Source of the DNA: Streptomyces caniscabiei
Lineage (GTDB): Bacteria; Actinomycetota; Actinomycetes; Streptomycetales; Streptomycetaceae
Direction of reading: 5' to 3'
Assembly: GCF_014930365.1 (NCBI RefSeq)
Contig: NZ_JABXWI010000024.1
Coordinates: 52,696 to 116,695 of the forward strand
Length of the DNA: 64,000 nucleotides
The notes under the pieces are model-generated. The model worked only from the letters and a program-made list of their open reading frames with translations. It was not told where the DNA came from and ran no database searches. Below, one piece after another: positions 1-8,300 of this stretch. The position numbers and the translations under genes are program-made. Within the stretch, counting starts at the first letter, position 1; every line of letters begins with the position of its first letter.

Positions 1-805
1 CGACCGCCTGCTGCACCGCCTGTTCGGGGCCCGCGGCCTCGACGACCACGTCCGCGCCCCGCCCCTCGGTGAGGGACCGCACCTGTTCGACCGGATCGCC
101 CTGCGTGGGGTCCACGACATCGGTCGCCCCCAGCCCGGCAGCCGTGGCCCGGCGGTCCGCCAGCAGGTCCACACCGATGATCCGGCCGGCGCCGGCGACC
201 CGGGCGGCCTGCACGCACCACAACCCCAGGTGTCCCAGACCGACGACCGCGACGGACGCGCCCGGCGGGACCTCGGCCACGTTCACGATCGCGCCGTGCC
301 CGGTGGTGATGCCGCAGCCCAGCAGGCTCAGGTGCGGGGCGGGCAGCGAACTGTGCACGGGCCACACCTGGCTGCGGTCCGCGAGGATGAACTCGGCGTA
401 CGCTCCGACGCGACCAGCCGCGCGGACCGGACGGTCCGCCGGGTCGGTGGCGACGACCGGCTCGGGGCTCTCGAAGAGACGGGCGCACTGGTCCGGCCGG
501 CCGATGCCGCAGTAGAAACACGCGTCGCACTGCGGCGTCCCGGCGACCACCACGAGGTCACCGACGCCGTAACCGCGACCGTGGGCATGGGCCCCGCCGT
601 CGCAGTGCTCGACCACGCCCAGCCCGGTATGGCCGAGCACGACCGGCGGTTTCTTGCCGCGCATCGCCCGCCAGCCGAGCCAGTCGGTGGAGCAGAACGG
701 CGCGGCGACCGTCCTTACCAGTACCTCGTGCTCGGCCGGGTCGCGCAGGGTGAGCTCCCGGACCGGCATGGGGGCGCCGAACGCCTCCAGCACCGCTGCT
801 CTCAT
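1..805 (-). CDS. Zinc-dependent alcohol dehydrogenase (MDR family), C-terminus cut by window edge
   Basis: This is a medium-chain NAD(P)-dependent alcohol dehydrogenase, probably oxidising an alcohol intermediate of the catabolic operon. About 268 codons are visible; the C-terminal part lies outside the window. It shows the catalytic-zinc region (APFCSTD near residue 37, LGH near 58), the four-cysteine structural-zinc motif CDACFYCGIGRPDQC near 93-107, and the Rossmann motif GLGHLGLWC. The ATG at 805 was chosen because it follows the next gene's stop by 11 bp with a GGGAGCC-like ribosome site. It is a paralogue of the gene immediately upstream. It is the last visible gene of a nine-gene minus-strand operon; the substrate is unknown. 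Confidence 0.85.
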   Translation of the reverse strand, partial: MRAAVLEAFGAPMPVRELTLRDPAEHEVLVRTVAAPFCSTDWLGWRAMRGKKPPVVLGHTGLGVVEHCDGGAHAHGRGYGVGDLVVVAGTPQCDACFYCGIGRPDQCARLFESPEPVVATDPADRPVRAAGRVGAYAEFILADRSQVWPVHSSLPAPHLSLLGCGITTGHGAIVNVAEVPPGASVAVVGLGHLGLWCVQAARVAGAGRIIGVDLLADRRATAAGLGATDVVDPTQGDPVEQVRSLTEGRGADVVVEAAGPEQAVQQAV

Positions 806-816
806 CTCGGCTCCCG

Positions 817-1905
817 TCAGAAGACGAACACGCCCGAGAGGTCCTCGAGCCGTTCGGACCGCTCGAGAGCGGTGTTGATGTCGTCGAGCCGGTACGTCGA
901 GGTGATGACCGGCGACGGGTCGAGCGCGCCACGTTCGAGCAGACGGATGTACGCGGGGAGGTCGCGGCGCATGCGGACGTTGCCGTTCTGGGTGCTGAGC
1001 ACCTGCCGGCTCTGGACGGCGAGGGGGATCTGTCCGAAGGTGACCTCGCCGGCCACGTCCTTCAGGCCGGAGAGCACGACGGTGCCGGCCCGTCGGGAGA
1101 TCTCCAGCGCCAGGCGCTGTGCGGCGGGCGGCCCGGCGGCCTCGATGACCTTGTCGGCCCCTCGTCCCCGGGTCACGCCCCGTACGGCCTCCAGCGCGTC
1201 CTCGGGTGCGACGGCGGCCGTGGCTCCTGCCTTGGTCGCCACGCGGCGGCGCTCCTCCCGGGGTTCGATCACGACGACCTCGCGGGCCCCGGCCAGCCGC
1301 GCCGCTTGTACGGCCCACAGCCCCAGGTGTCCCGCTCCGACGACGGCGACCACCTCGTCGGGCCGGACGCGGGCGACGTTGAGGACCGCCCCCACCCCGG
1401 TGGTGACCCCGCATCCGAGGAGCGAGAGCACCTCCCAGGGCAGGTCCGTGTCGACGGGGAAGACCTGGTTCTGCGAGACGTTCATGATCTCGGCGTAGCC
1501 GCCGACGCATCCGGCGGCGTTCACCACCAGACCATCCGAGGTCCGGGCGACGTCCGGATAGACCCCGCCGAGGTCGAACAGCTCCGAGCACTGGTCGGGG
1601 CGGCCGATGCCGCAGTAGAAGCAGTGGCCGCACTCGGGTGTGCCGGGGACGACGACGCGCTGCCCCACCTCGATGCCGCGGACCTGGCTGCCGACCTCGA
1701 CGACCTCGCCGGCCGAGGCGTGGCCGAGGATCGTCGGCGGGACCTTGCCGAGGCGGCCGTGAAAGCTGGTGACGTCGGTGGAGCAGAAGGGTGTCGCCCT
1801 GGTGCGGACCAGCACTCGGGTGGGCGCGAGGTCGAGCAGCTCGACCTCCTCGACAGTCAGGGGCTTTTCGAAGCCTCGCAGCAGGGCTGCTCTCATCGTC
1901 GTCAT
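817..1905 (-). CDS. Zinc-dependent alcohol dehydrogenase (MDR family)
   Basis: This 362-residue enzyme is full length for the medium-chain dehydrogenase family and should be a cytosolic NAD(P)-linked alcohol dehydrogenase. Seen: FCSTD at about residue 37, GHASAGEVVEVG at about 60, the structural-zinc cluster CGHCFYCGIGRPDQC at about 95-109, LLGCGVTTG, and the nucleotide-binding VVGAGHLGLW at about 185. Its ATG overlaps the stop of the SDR gene by 4 bp (ATGA), implying translational coupling. A second homologous dehydrogenase follows after 11 bp, so the operon carries a paralogous pair. Substrate specificity cannot be read from the sequence. Confidence 0.9.
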   Translation of the reverse strand: MTTMRAALLRGFEKPLTVEEVELLDLAPTRVLVRTRATPFCSTDVTSFHGRLGKVPPTILGHASAGEVVEVGSQVRGIEVGQRVVVPGTPECGHCFYCGIGRPDQCSELFDLGGVYPDVARTSDGLVVNAAGCVGGYAEIMNVSQNQVFPVDTDLPWEVLSLLGCGVTTGVGAVLNVARVRPDEVVAVVGAGHLGLWAVQAARLAGAREVVVIEPREERRRVATKAGATAAVAPEDALEAVRGVTRGRGADKVIEAAGPPAAQRLALEISRRAGTVVLSGLKDVAGEVTFGQIPLAVQSRQVLSTQNGNVRMRRDLPAYIRLLERGALDPSPVITSTYRLDDINTALERSERLEDLSGVFVF

Positions 1906-2762
1906 CGGGTGGCCTCCTGGGTCCCGGCGGCTCCCGCCGCGTGCCGTGCGAGGAGCGCCTCGTCGGTCACCGCCACGTCCCAGAGCCCCGCTCCCCCACC
2001 CCGGCGGTTGGTGTTCTGCACACTGGCGCCGCCGTCGACGGAGAAGATCTCGCCGGTGACGTAGCTCGACTCGTCGCTGAGCAGGAACGCCACCGTCGCG
2101 GCCACTTCCTCGGGCCGGCCCGCGCGCCGCAGCGGCGAGGTGCCCGCGCGTCGGCGCATGTCGGCCATCCCGGCCTCGCCGAAGATCGGGGTGGGCACGA
2201 TTCCGGGAGCGACGGCGTTCACCCGCACGCCGATGGGGCCTCCGTAGACGGCGGCGCCGTGGACCAGACCCACCGTGCCGTGCTTGGACGTGGTGTAGGC
2301 CAGCAGGTCGTTGCTGCCGCGCAGGCCGGCGATCGAGGCGGTGACGACGACGGAGCCGACGCTGCCGCGCTGGAGGTAGTGGCGGAACGCGGCCCGTACG
2401 CCGAGGAACGGGCCCCGCAGGTTGACCGCCATCACCTTCTCCCACTCCTCGACGCTCACGTCGACGAGGTCGGCCAGGGAGCCGGCGATACCGGCGTTGA
2501 GATGGTGCAGGTCCACCCGCCCGAACGCATCCACGGCCACCCGCATGTAGGCGTCGACGCCGTCCTCGGTCGTCACGTCCGCACCGACGCCGACGGACTC
2601 GCCGCCGACAGCCGCGGCTACCTCCTTGGCGGCCGCCTCGTCGAGGTCGACGGCGACGACCTTCACGCCTTCCTCCACGAGCCGCTCCACCGTGGCACGT
2701 CCGAGGCCACCGGCGGCCCCGGTGACGACGGCGACCTTCCCGTCCAGTCCGCGCAGTGTCAT
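1902..2762 (-). CDS. SDR family NAD(P)-dependent oxidoreductase
   Basis: This 286-residue classical short-chain dehydrogenase/reductase is cytosolic and NAD(P)-dependent. Seen: the cofactor motif TGAAGGLGRA at about residues 14-23, the active-site Ser region ASIAGLRG, and the YTTSK catalytic motif at about 150. The C-terminal VTGEIFSVDGGASV is typical of the family. The ATG at 2762 is preferred over an upstream GTG at 2777 because GAGGCGGAAAG precedes it at good spacing; the GTG start would add five residues. Its stop overlaps the downstream alcohol dehydrogenase start by 4 bp. It probably oxidises or reduces a hydroxy or keto intermediate of the operon's pathway. Confidence 0.88.
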   Translation of the reverse strand: MTLRGLDGKVAVVTGAAGGLGRATVERLVEEGVKVVAVDLDEAAAKEVAAAVGGESVGVGADVTTEDGVDAYMRVAVDAFGRVDLHHLNAGIAGSLADLVDVSVEEWEKVMAVNLRGPFLGVRAAFRHYLQRGSVGSVVVTASIAGLRGSNDLLAYTTSKHGTVGLVHGAAVYGGPIGVRVNAVAPGIVPTPIFGEAGMADMRRRAGTSPLRRAGRPEEVAATVAFLLSDESSYVTGEIFSVDGGASVQNTNRRGGGAGLWDVAVTDEALLARHAAGAAGTQEATR

Positions 2763-2773
2763 GTCTTTCCGCC

Positions 2774-3535
2774 TCACTTCTGTCGCAGGAGTCGGGCTTG
2801 TTCCTCGCGCAGCACCGGCAGGGCCTCAAGTGCGCTCTGCATGCCCATGACCGAGGCGATCTCCATGACCTCCAGGAGTTCGCCGACGGTGGCGCCGTGA
2901 CTCAGCGCGTTGTTCATGTGCGCCTTCCACCCCTTGACGTACAGGTGGGTGGAGGCACAGTCGAAGGCGGTGTAGACGAACTCCTTCACCTTCGGTTCCA
3001 GGGAGCCGTGCTGCCACGACACCGACGAGAAGTCGGTGTACGCCTCGAACATCTCCGGGTCGAGTTCGAGGATCTCGTCCCAGAACTCGTGCCAGTAGCC
3101 CCGGTTCTCGGTGAACCGCTGCTTCAGCTCCTTCTGGTACGCGTCGAGTTCGCCGGGGCCGTCGCGCAGGCCGCGTTCTTCGAGGAGTTCGGCGAGCAGC
3201 GGCACACCGATGTTCATCGCGTGGATGCCCAGGGTCGTCGTGAGCTCGATGACCTCGGTGATCTCACCCGGCGTGGCGCCGAGGTCGAGAGCCCGGCGGA
3301 TGTGACGGCGCACGCCGGGGGCGTACAGGTGGGTCGCCGCCGCGTCGACGGCCAGGTAGATCAGTTCGCGGGTCTTGGGGTCCAGGTGCCCCTTGCGCTG
3401 GGGCACACCGGCCAGCCGTACGTACGCGGCAAGCAGTTCGGGCGCGAGTTCGAGCACCGCCTGCCACTGCTCGTCCCAGGCGCCGTGCAACTCGACGACG
3501 GCGTCCCGCAGTTCGTTCTCGGGCGGCGCGCTCAT
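2774..3535 (-). CDS. Tandem-domain carboxymuconolactone decarboxylase-family protein
   Basis: This 253-residue protein contains two carboxymuconolactone decarboxylase (CMD)-like domains in tandem. The first spans roughly residues 35-110 (HLDPKTRELIYLAVDAAATH...GVRRHIRRAL) and the second 160-245 (LEPKVKEFVYTAFDCASTHLY...GWKAHMNNAL). PcaC-type CMD proteins are single-domain, about 120-150 residues. The AhpD CxxC pair is absent, so a peroxidase-reductase role is unlikely. Its ATG overlaps the previous stop by 4 bp (ATGA), which fixes the start at 3535. With the separate single-domain CMD at 4445 it points to handling of lactone or beta-keto acid intermediates of aromatic breakdown. The exact reaction is inference. 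Confidence 0.8.
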   Translation of the reverse strand: MSAPPENELRDAVVELHGAWDEQWQAVLELAPELLAAYVRLAGVPQRKGHLDPKTRELIYLAVDAAATHLYAPGVRRHIRRALDLGATPGEITEVIELTTTLGIHAMNIGVPLLAELLEERGLRDGPGELDAYQKELKQRFTENRGYWHEFWDEILELDPEMFEAYTDFSSVSWQHGSLEPKVKEFVYTAFDCASTHLYVKGWKAHMNNALSHGATVGELLEVMEIASVMGMQSALEALPVLREEQARLLRQK

Positions 3536-4452
3536 CCGGTCACCGGCTCTCGGTGCGTGGAAGCGTCGAACGCCCAGCGGGCGATCTCGGTGTGGTCCGC
3601 GGTGCCGGGCAGGGCGTCGAGTGCGCGTTCCCACAGGGCGACGGCGCGGTCGGCGAGGGGGCTCTCGACGCCGAGCTGGTGGGCCAGGTCGACGGCGATG
3701 CGCATGTCCTTGACCATCAGCTTCATGCCGAAGCCGGAGTCGTAGGTGCCGGGCAGCACGAAGTTGGGGAACTTGTTGTCCGTCGAACCGCTGCGCCCGC
3801 TGGAGGAGTTGATCAGTTCGACCATGACGGCCGGGTCGAGCCCGAACCGCTCCCCCGCCAGGACGCCCTCGGCCGTGGCCAGCAGATGGGTGGCGGACAG
3901 CAGGTTGTTGATGGCCTTGAGCGCGTGGCCCGCACCCACCGGTCCGGCGCGGCGGGCGGTGCCCATGGTCGCCAGCAGCGGTGACAGTCGTTCGACGTCG
4001 CCCTCGGCGCCGCCCACCATGATCGTGAGCTTGCCGTTCTCGGCGCCCTTGACCCCGCCGGAGACAGGGGCGTCGACGAGGGTGACCCCTCGGCTGCCGA
4101 GGGCGGCGGCCAGGCGCCTGGTGGACAGCGGGTCGGAGGAACTCATGTCCACGACCGTGCTGCCCGGGGCCAGCGCCTTCGACACCGCCGGATCAGCGAG
4201 CACCGCCTCGACCACCGCACTGCCGGGAAGCATGAGGACGACGAGGTCGGCGCCCCGCGCCGCGTCGGCCGCGGTCTCGGCGGTGGCGGCTCCGGCGGCG
4301 GCCGACGCGGCACGGGCCTCCGGGCTCAGGTCGAACGCGGTCACGGAGTATCCGGCGCGGACCAGGCGCGCGGACATCGGCGCGCCCATGTTCCCCAGGC
4401 CGATGAAGGCCACCGAGGGCAGGGCGGCGGGAGTCTCTGTGCGGTCAGTCAT
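3532..4452 (-). CDS. NAD(P)-dependent beta-hydroxyacid dehydrogenase (3-hydroxyisobutyrate dehydrogenase-like)
   Basis: This is a 306-residue beta-hydroxyacid dehydrogenase. Seen: the N-terminal dinucleotide fold with FIGLGNMGAPM at about residues 13-23, the substrate-loop signature DAPVSGGVKGAENG at about 120-133, and the catalytic-lysine region GHALKAINN at about 170. The family oxidises 3-hydroxy acids such as 3-hydroxyisobutyrate or tartronate semialdehyde. The ATG at 4452 overlaps the upstream CMD stop by 8 bp. It is one of two such dehydrogenases in the operon (the other at 5295), so the pathway likely has two beta-hydroxyacid or semialdehyde steps, or the pair arose by duplication. Confidence 0.87.
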   Translation of the reverse strand: MTDRTETPAALPSVAFIGLGNMGAPMSARLVRAGYSVTAFDLSPEARAASAAAGAATAETAADAARGADLVVLMLPGSAVVEAVLADPAVSKALAPGSTVVDMSSSDPLSTRRLAAALGSRGVTLVDAPVSGGVKGAENGKLTIMVGGAEGDVERLSPLLATMGTARRAGPVGAGHALKAINNLLSATHLLATAEGVLAGERFGLDPAVMVELINSSSGRSGSTDNKFPNFVLPGTYDSGFGMKLMVKDMRIAVDLAHQLGVESPLADRAVALWERALDALPGTADHTEIARWAFDASTHREPVTG

Positions 4453-4894
4453 CGCCGTTGACCTCACCGATCACCTGCTCGGCGACACGGAAGGACTCCA
4501 GTGCCGCCGGGACTCCGACGTATATGGCCGTCTGGAGGAGCACTTCCTGGATCTCCTCGGTCGTCACCCCGTTGGTGAGTGCTCCCTTGACGTGGACGCC
4601 GAGTTCGTGGTTGCGGCCCAGGGCGGTCAGCATGGCGAGGTTCACCAGGCTGCGGGTGCGTCGCTCGAGTCCGGGACGGCTCCACACGGCGCCCCAGCAG
4701 TACTCGGTGACCAGCTCCTGCATCGGCCGGGCGAACTCACTGACGTTGGCCAGCGAGCGCTCGACGTGTTCGGCGCCCAGGACCGCCTTGCGGATGGCGA
4801 GGCCGGCTTCGTAGGTGTCGCGGTGGGTGGCGTCCTGAGGGCTGACGTCGGTGATCAGGGGCTCGGTCGCGGTGGTCGGGTGATCGGGTGCCAT
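4445..4894 (-). CDS. Carboxymuconolactone decarboxylase-family protein (single domain)
   Basis: This 149-residue single CMD-domain protein resembles 4-carboxymuconolactone decarboxylase (PcaC) in length and layout. Seen: ELVTEYCWGAVWSRPGLERRTRSLVNLAMLTALGR at about residues 60-95, then HVKGALTNGVTTEEIQEVLLQTAIYVGVPAA, the classic CMD core with HVKGAL and a bundled helix. In PcaC the reaction converts gamma-carboxymuconolactone to beta-ketoadipate enol-lactone; here no other protocatechuate-branch gene is present, so the natural substrate may differ. The gap to the upstream cupin gene is 5 bp. The ATG at 4894 matches the family start; the open frame upstream antisense to the cupin is not coding. 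Confidence 0.85.
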   Translation of the reverse strand: MAPDHPTTATEPLITDVSPQDATHRDTYEAGLAIRKAVLGAEHVERSLANVSEFARPMQELVTEYCWGAVWSRPGLERRTRSLVNLAMLTALGRNHELGVHVKGALTNGVTTEEIQEVLLQTAIYVGVPAALESFRVAEQVIGEVNGDD

Positions 4895-4899
4895 GGGTC

Positions 4900-5298
4900 T
4901 CAGTCCTCTGCGGTGACGGGAGCGGTGTACTGCTCGTGGCCGACTTCCTCGGCCCAGGCGGTCTTCCCGAGCGAGATGGCCGTGTGGGTCAGATAGGAGT
5001 CGGGGGCGGCGCCGTGCCAGTGCCGCTCGCCCGGCGGGCACCACACGGTGTCCCCGGCCCGCAGGGGGCGGACGCCGTCCTGTTCGGTCGCGACGAAGCC
5101 GCTCCCGGCCAGCACCTGGAGGATCTGGCCGTGCTCATGGGTGTGCCAGTAGGTGCGTGCGCCCGGTGCGAAGTTGACGGTATTGATGGTGACGCCGTCG
5201 GTGGCGGGCATGGTGAGGTGGGCGTGCACCGTGCCGGTGAAGAGCGAGCCGGTCTTGGTGCCGGGGCCGTGCTGGGTGGTTCCGTGGATGAGCTTCAC
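4900..5298 (-). CDS. Cupin-domain protein
   Basis: This 132-residue single-domain cupin has the metal-binding motif 1 pattern YWHTHEHGQ at about residues 51-59 with a downstream Gly-rich turn, and motif 2 PPGERHWHGA at about 88-97, giving the usual His/Glu ligand set for Fe, Mn or Zn. Such small cupins next to CMD and dehydrogenase genes often act as isomerases, lactonases or dioxygenase-like enzymes, but no activity can be assigned. The ATG overlaps the upstream dehydrogenase stop by 4 bp, so it is translationally coupled. A metal-dependent pathway enzyme is likely; a binding role is possible. Confidence 0.82.
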   Translation of the reverse strand: MKLIHGTTQHGPGTKTGSLFTGTVHAHLTMPATDGVTINTVNFAPGARTYWHTHEHGQILQVLAGSGFVATEQDGVRPLRAGDTVWCPPGERHWHGAAPDSYLTHTAISLGKTAWAEEVGHEQYTAPVTAED

Positions 5299-6221
5299 GA
5301 CTTGTCCTTCCCGGCGTCGTACGCGCCGTCGTGGACGCGGACGCGCCCGGAGAGGTCGCCGATCGCGTCGACGACGGTGTTGCTGATGTCCTGCTCGTAG
5401 CCGAGTTGGAGGGCCAGGCCGAAGGAGGCGAGCGGGGCGGCGGAGTTGGGGCTCGCGACGCCGAGGCCTGTGACGAGGTCGACGTAGGCGAGGACGTCCT
5501 TCATCATCAGCGCGTTGGTCAGGCCCCCCTTGAGGTAGTCGCCCTGGATGATCTTCGGGAAGCGGTTCTGTGTCGCGAAGTTGACGCCCGAGCTGGTGTT
5601 GAGCACGTCGAGGAGCACCTGGAGGTCGAGTCCGGCCTTGCGTCCGGCGACCATCACCTCGGCGGTCGCCGACAGGGCGATGGCGTTGAGGAAGTTGTTG
5701 AGCAGTTTGGCCGTGTGGCCGGCGCCGACGGGTCCGCAGTGGAAGACGTTGACGGAGAAGGCCGCGAGCAGCGGGCGCACCCGGTCGAGGGTCGTGGCGT
5801 CCCCGCCGACCATGAGGGTGAGGGCGCCCTTCTCCGCCGCGGCCGCGCCGCCGGAGATGCCGGCGTCGAGCAGGGTTGCGCCCCGCTGGGCGAGTTGTTC
5901 GTGCAGGTGCGTGGTGGAGGTGGGCGCCGAGGTGCTGAGGTCGACGACGACCTGACCCTCGCGGGCGCCTGCCAGCACGCCCTGCTCGCCGAGGACCACC
6001 GCTTCGACGACCTTGCTCTCCGGCAGGGACAGAAGGACGACGTCACACCTGCGCGCCACCTCGGCGACGGACTCGACGGGGGTCGCCCCGCACGCGGTGA
6101 CGTTCTCCGTGCGCATGTCGTGGCCGAGGACGTCGTACCCGGCGGCCACCAGGCGGCGGGCCATCCGCCCGCCCATGTTGCCGAGGCCGATGAAGCCCAC
6201 CGGCGCTGTCGTGCTGGTCAT
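5295..6221 (-). CDS. NAD(P)-dependent beta-hydroxyacid dehydrogenase, second copy
   Basis: This 308-residue protein is a beta-hydroxyacid dehydrogenase paralogous to the one at 3532. Seen: GFIGLGNMGGRMA at about residues 9-21, DAGISGGAAAAEKG at about 118-131, and GHTAKLLNN with the catalytic lysine at about 168. The substrate loop differs (AGISGGAAAAEKG against APVSGGVKGAENG), so the two copies may use different hydroxy acids. The ATG at 6221 overlaps the upstream hydrolase stop by 4 bp, and the stop overlaps the cupin start by 4 bp. Confidence 0.87.
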   Translation of the reverse strand: MTSTTAPVGFIGLGNMGGRMARRLVAAGYDVLGHDMRTENVTACGATPVESVAEVARRCDVVLLSLPESKVVEAVVLGEQGVLAGAREGQVVVDLSTSAPTSTTHLHEQLAQRGATLLDAGISGGAAAAEKGALTLMVGGDATTLDRVRPLLAAFSVNVFHCGPVGAGHTAKLLNNFLNAIALSATAEVMVAGRKAGLDLQVLLDVLNTSSGVNFATQNRFPKIIQGDYLKGGLTNALMMKDVLAYVDLVTGLGVASPNSAAPLASFGLALQLGYEQDISNTVVDAIGDLSGRVRVHDGAYDAGKDKS

Positions 6222-7096
6222 ACTGCTCCTCCACCTTGGGGGACTCGGGGGCCGCCGCCGGCGGCACCGGGGCCGTCCTCGGGGACGCGCGGGCCGCCGA
6301 TCACCGCGACGAACTCGCCTATCGGGCCGTCGAGCCGCCGGTGGCGGTCGAGCACGCCCGGGTCGTGGCCGGGGACGAGGATCGCCTGGCGGTCGGCGAT
6401 GAGCTGGTTCATGTAGTCGAAGCCCCGGTACATCGCCTCGAGGTCGGCCACGACCAGAAACGGCAGGTCGCGCTCCAACTCCTCGTAGTAGTGCGTGGCG
6501 TCGGAGGCGAGCAGCACCAGTCCCTCGCTGGTCTTGACGGTGAGGATCGCCTGTCCGGGCGAGTGGCCGCCCAGCTCGATCAGCTCCACACCCGGCGCGA
6601 TCTCCTCGTGGCCGCGGTGGAACACCATGCGCCCCTGCTCGTGGACGGCCCGCAGATGGTCGATCTCGGTCTCTTCCACGGTGTGGTGGAACTGGAACCG
6701 CCGCGCGCAGTCGCCCGTCCAGAAGTCGAACTCGGTCCGCGGCACGATCACTCGGGAGTCCTGGAACAGGTCCACATTGCCCGCGTGGTCGTAGTGGGCG
6801 TGGGTGAGGACCACGGTGGCCTCGGCCGACTCGACTCCCAGGCGGCGGAACGCCTCCCCCGGATGGATGAGATGCCCCCGGTTCCGGTTGCGCCCGCCGA
6901 GCTCGCTGTAACCGGTGTCGACGACGATCGTGCGCCGCTCGTTGCGCACGATCCAGACGTAGTAGTCCATCCCGATGGGGCCGTCCGGCTCGCCGTACAG
7001 ATGGTGGTTGAGGAAGACCAGACCGCGGGTCGTCGTACGGGAGGCGTATCGCACGATGAGGACCTCGTACGTGTCGTCGGCGAGTGGTGGACTCAC
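6218..7096 (-). CDS. Metallo-beta-lactamase-fold hydrolase (lactonase-like), first gene of the operon
   Basis: This 292-residue protein has the MBL-fold metal-binding signature HAHYDHAG at about residue 105, then GGHSPGQ, SDATHYYE and VPGHDPGV, the layout of AttM/AiiA-type N-acyl-homoserine lactonases and related lactone hydrolases. In this context hydrolysis of a ring-cleavage-derived lactone is more likely than quorum quenching, but that is inference. Two GTG codons are possible. The one at 7096 is preferred because GGGG lies 5 nt before it; the one at 7102 overlaps that GGGG. The operator ATTGTCGGACAAT lies 15 bp upstream of the start, so repression should act at the promoter or leader of the whole minus-strand operon. 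Confidence 0.86.
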   Translation of the reverse strand: MSPPLADDTYEVLIVRYASRTTTRGLVFLNHHLYGEPDGPIGMDYYVWIVRNERRTIVVDTGYSELGGRNRNRGHLIHPGEAFRRLGVESAEATVVLTHAHYDHAGNVDLFQDSRVIVPRTEFDFWTGDCARRFQFHHTVEETEIDHLRAVHEQGRMVFHRGHEEIAPGVELIELGGHSPGQAILTVKTSEGLVLLASDATHYYEELERDLPFLVVADLEAMYRGFDYMNQLIADRQAILVPGHDPGVLDRHRRLDGPIGEFVAVIGGPRVPEDGPGAAGGGPRVPQGGGAV

Positions 7097-7110
7097 TGTC
7101 ACCCCGTATG

Positions 7111-7123
7111 ATTGTCGGACAAT
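7111..7123. promoter_or_regulatory. Putative GntR operator O1 of the minus-strand operon
   Basis: ATTGTCGGACAAT is a perfect inverted repeat (ATTGT-N3-ACAAT). It lies 15 bp upstream of the GTG start of the first operon gene. The same pattern recurs at 11115 (exact), 10276 and 7237 (near-exact), all in front of genes of this regulon. The 5-3-5 layout with GT...AC dyads is typical of GntR/FCD regulators. Binding is inferred. Confidence 0.65.
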
Positions 7124-7219
7124 TACTCGGGACGCACGTTAGCGCAGACCAGAGCGTCCCGCAACGGTCGGAGCGACCCTCGCATCGCCTGCATGGCAGG
7201 CAAATGTCAGAACTCCATA

Positions 7220-7254
7220 TTGACCGGCGGCGTCATATCGTATGACAATCATAC
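7220..7254 (+). promoter_or_regulatory. Putative promoter and operator O2 for the ring-cleavage dioxygenase gene
   Basis: TTGACC at 7220-7225 with an 18-bp spacer to GACAAT at 7244-7249 forms a plausible sigma70-type promoter reading right. The -10 lies inside nested dyads: GTATGACAATCATAC (7240-7254) is a perfect inverted repeat with a CAA centre, GTCATATCGTATGAC (7232-7246) is another, and ATCGTATGACAAT (7237-7249) matches the operator consensus with one mismatch. Repressor binding here would block the -10. The promoter assignment is by eye. Confidence 0.55.
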
Positions 7255-7311
7255 GGCCCTGCTGAAAGCTTCACTTCCGGCACGGCACTACCAGACAAGG
7301 AGACCCGAGCT

Positions 7312-8268
7312 ATGACGTATCTCGTCGGCTCCCACCACGTGACGCTGTCCGTGGGTGGTGCGCAGGAGGACGTGGACTTCCACACGCGAGTCCTGGGCAT
7401 GCGTTTCATCAAGAAGACCGTGCTGTACGACGGTTCGACGCCGATCTACCACTTCTACTACTCCAACGCCAACGGCGACCCGTCGTCCGTGGTGACCACG
7501 TTCCCGTGGGCCCAGGCGGGGCTGTACGGCAAGCGGGGCACCAACCAGGCGCGCGAGGTTCTCCTCTCCGTTCCGGCCGGCTCCCTCGACTACTGGGTGA
7601 AGCGGCTGGGCGAGCACGACATCGAGGCCAGGCGCTTCGAGGCCCTCGGCCGGGGCCGGGTCGCCTTCCTCCACCCCTCCGGCATCGAGTACGTCCTGGT
7701 CGGCAACGAGAACGACCCGCGCGAGGGCTTCTCCGGCAACGGCGTGTCCCCCGAGGCCGCCGTCCACGGCATCCACGGCATGGGCATCCACGTGTACGAC
7801 CAGGACCGCATGGTCGACTTCGGGAACGAGGCCTTCTTCTCCCAGGGCAAGGTCGAGGAGGACGGCGACCTCGCCTCCTTCCAGGCCGGCACCCAGGAGT
7901 ACGGCAACTTCATCGAGCTGCGCGGGAACCGCTCCGACGAGCAGGGCACCTGGCGCTACGGCGCGGGCACCTACCACCACTTCGCCTGGAACCTCGACAC
8001 CCTGGAGAACCAGAACGCGGTGAAGTTCGAGATCGAGGGCGCCGGCTACACCGACATCTCCGAGCTGAAGAACCGCACCTACTTCAAGTCCCACTACGTG
8101 CGGACTCCGGGCGGCGCCCTGTTCGAGCTGGCGGTCACCGACGACGAGGGCGGCTGGGACTGCGACGAGTCTCCCGAGGAGCTCGGCAAGAACTTCATGC
8201 TGCCGCCGCAGTTCGAGAGCGAGCGGGACGACATCCTCGCCCGTCTGGAGCCGGTCACGACCGACTGA
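7312..8268 (+). CDS. VOC-family ring-cleaving dioxygenase (MhqO/LinE-like)
   Basis: This 318-residue protein has two vicinal-oxygen-chelate modules. Probable metal ligands include the His pair in VGSHHVTLSV (residues 8-9), histidines in HGIHGMGIHVYD (about 160-170) and YHHFAWNL (about 223), and the Glu of ALFELAVTD (about 267). The length matches extradiol-type ring-cleaving dioxygenases of the hydroquinone or chlorohydroquinone group and Bacillus MhqO. It would open an aromatic ring using Fe(II) or Mn(II). The ATG follows AAGGAG (7298-7303) by 8 nt. It heads the plus-strand block with maleylacetate reductase, which fits para-diol cleavage feeding maleylacetate. Exact substrate unknown. Confidence 0.86.
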   Translation: MTYLVGSHHVTLSVGGAQEDVDFHTRVLGMRFIKKTVLYDGSTPIYHFYYSNANGDPSSVVTTFPWAQAGLYGKRGTNQAREVLLSVPAGSLDYWVKRLGEHDIEARRFEALGRGRVAFLHPSGIEYVLVGNENDPREGFSGNGVSPEAAVHGIHGMGIHVYDQDRMVDFGNEAFFSQGKVEEDGDLASFQAGTQEYGNFIELRGNRSDEQGTWRYGAGTYHHFAWNLDTLENQNAVKFEIEGAGYTDISELKNRTYFKSHYVRTPGGALFELAVTDDEGGWDCDESPEELGKNFMLPPQFESERDDILARLEPVTTD

Positions 8269-8300
8269 CGGTCCCCCGCCCTCCGCTCTCCCGTATCCGC

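Noticed and set aside
1906..2829. N-terminal extension of the second alcohol dehydrogenase frame
   Set aside because: It is antisense-like low-complexity sequence in another frame of the SDR gene. The family start is at 1905 with an ATGA overlap.
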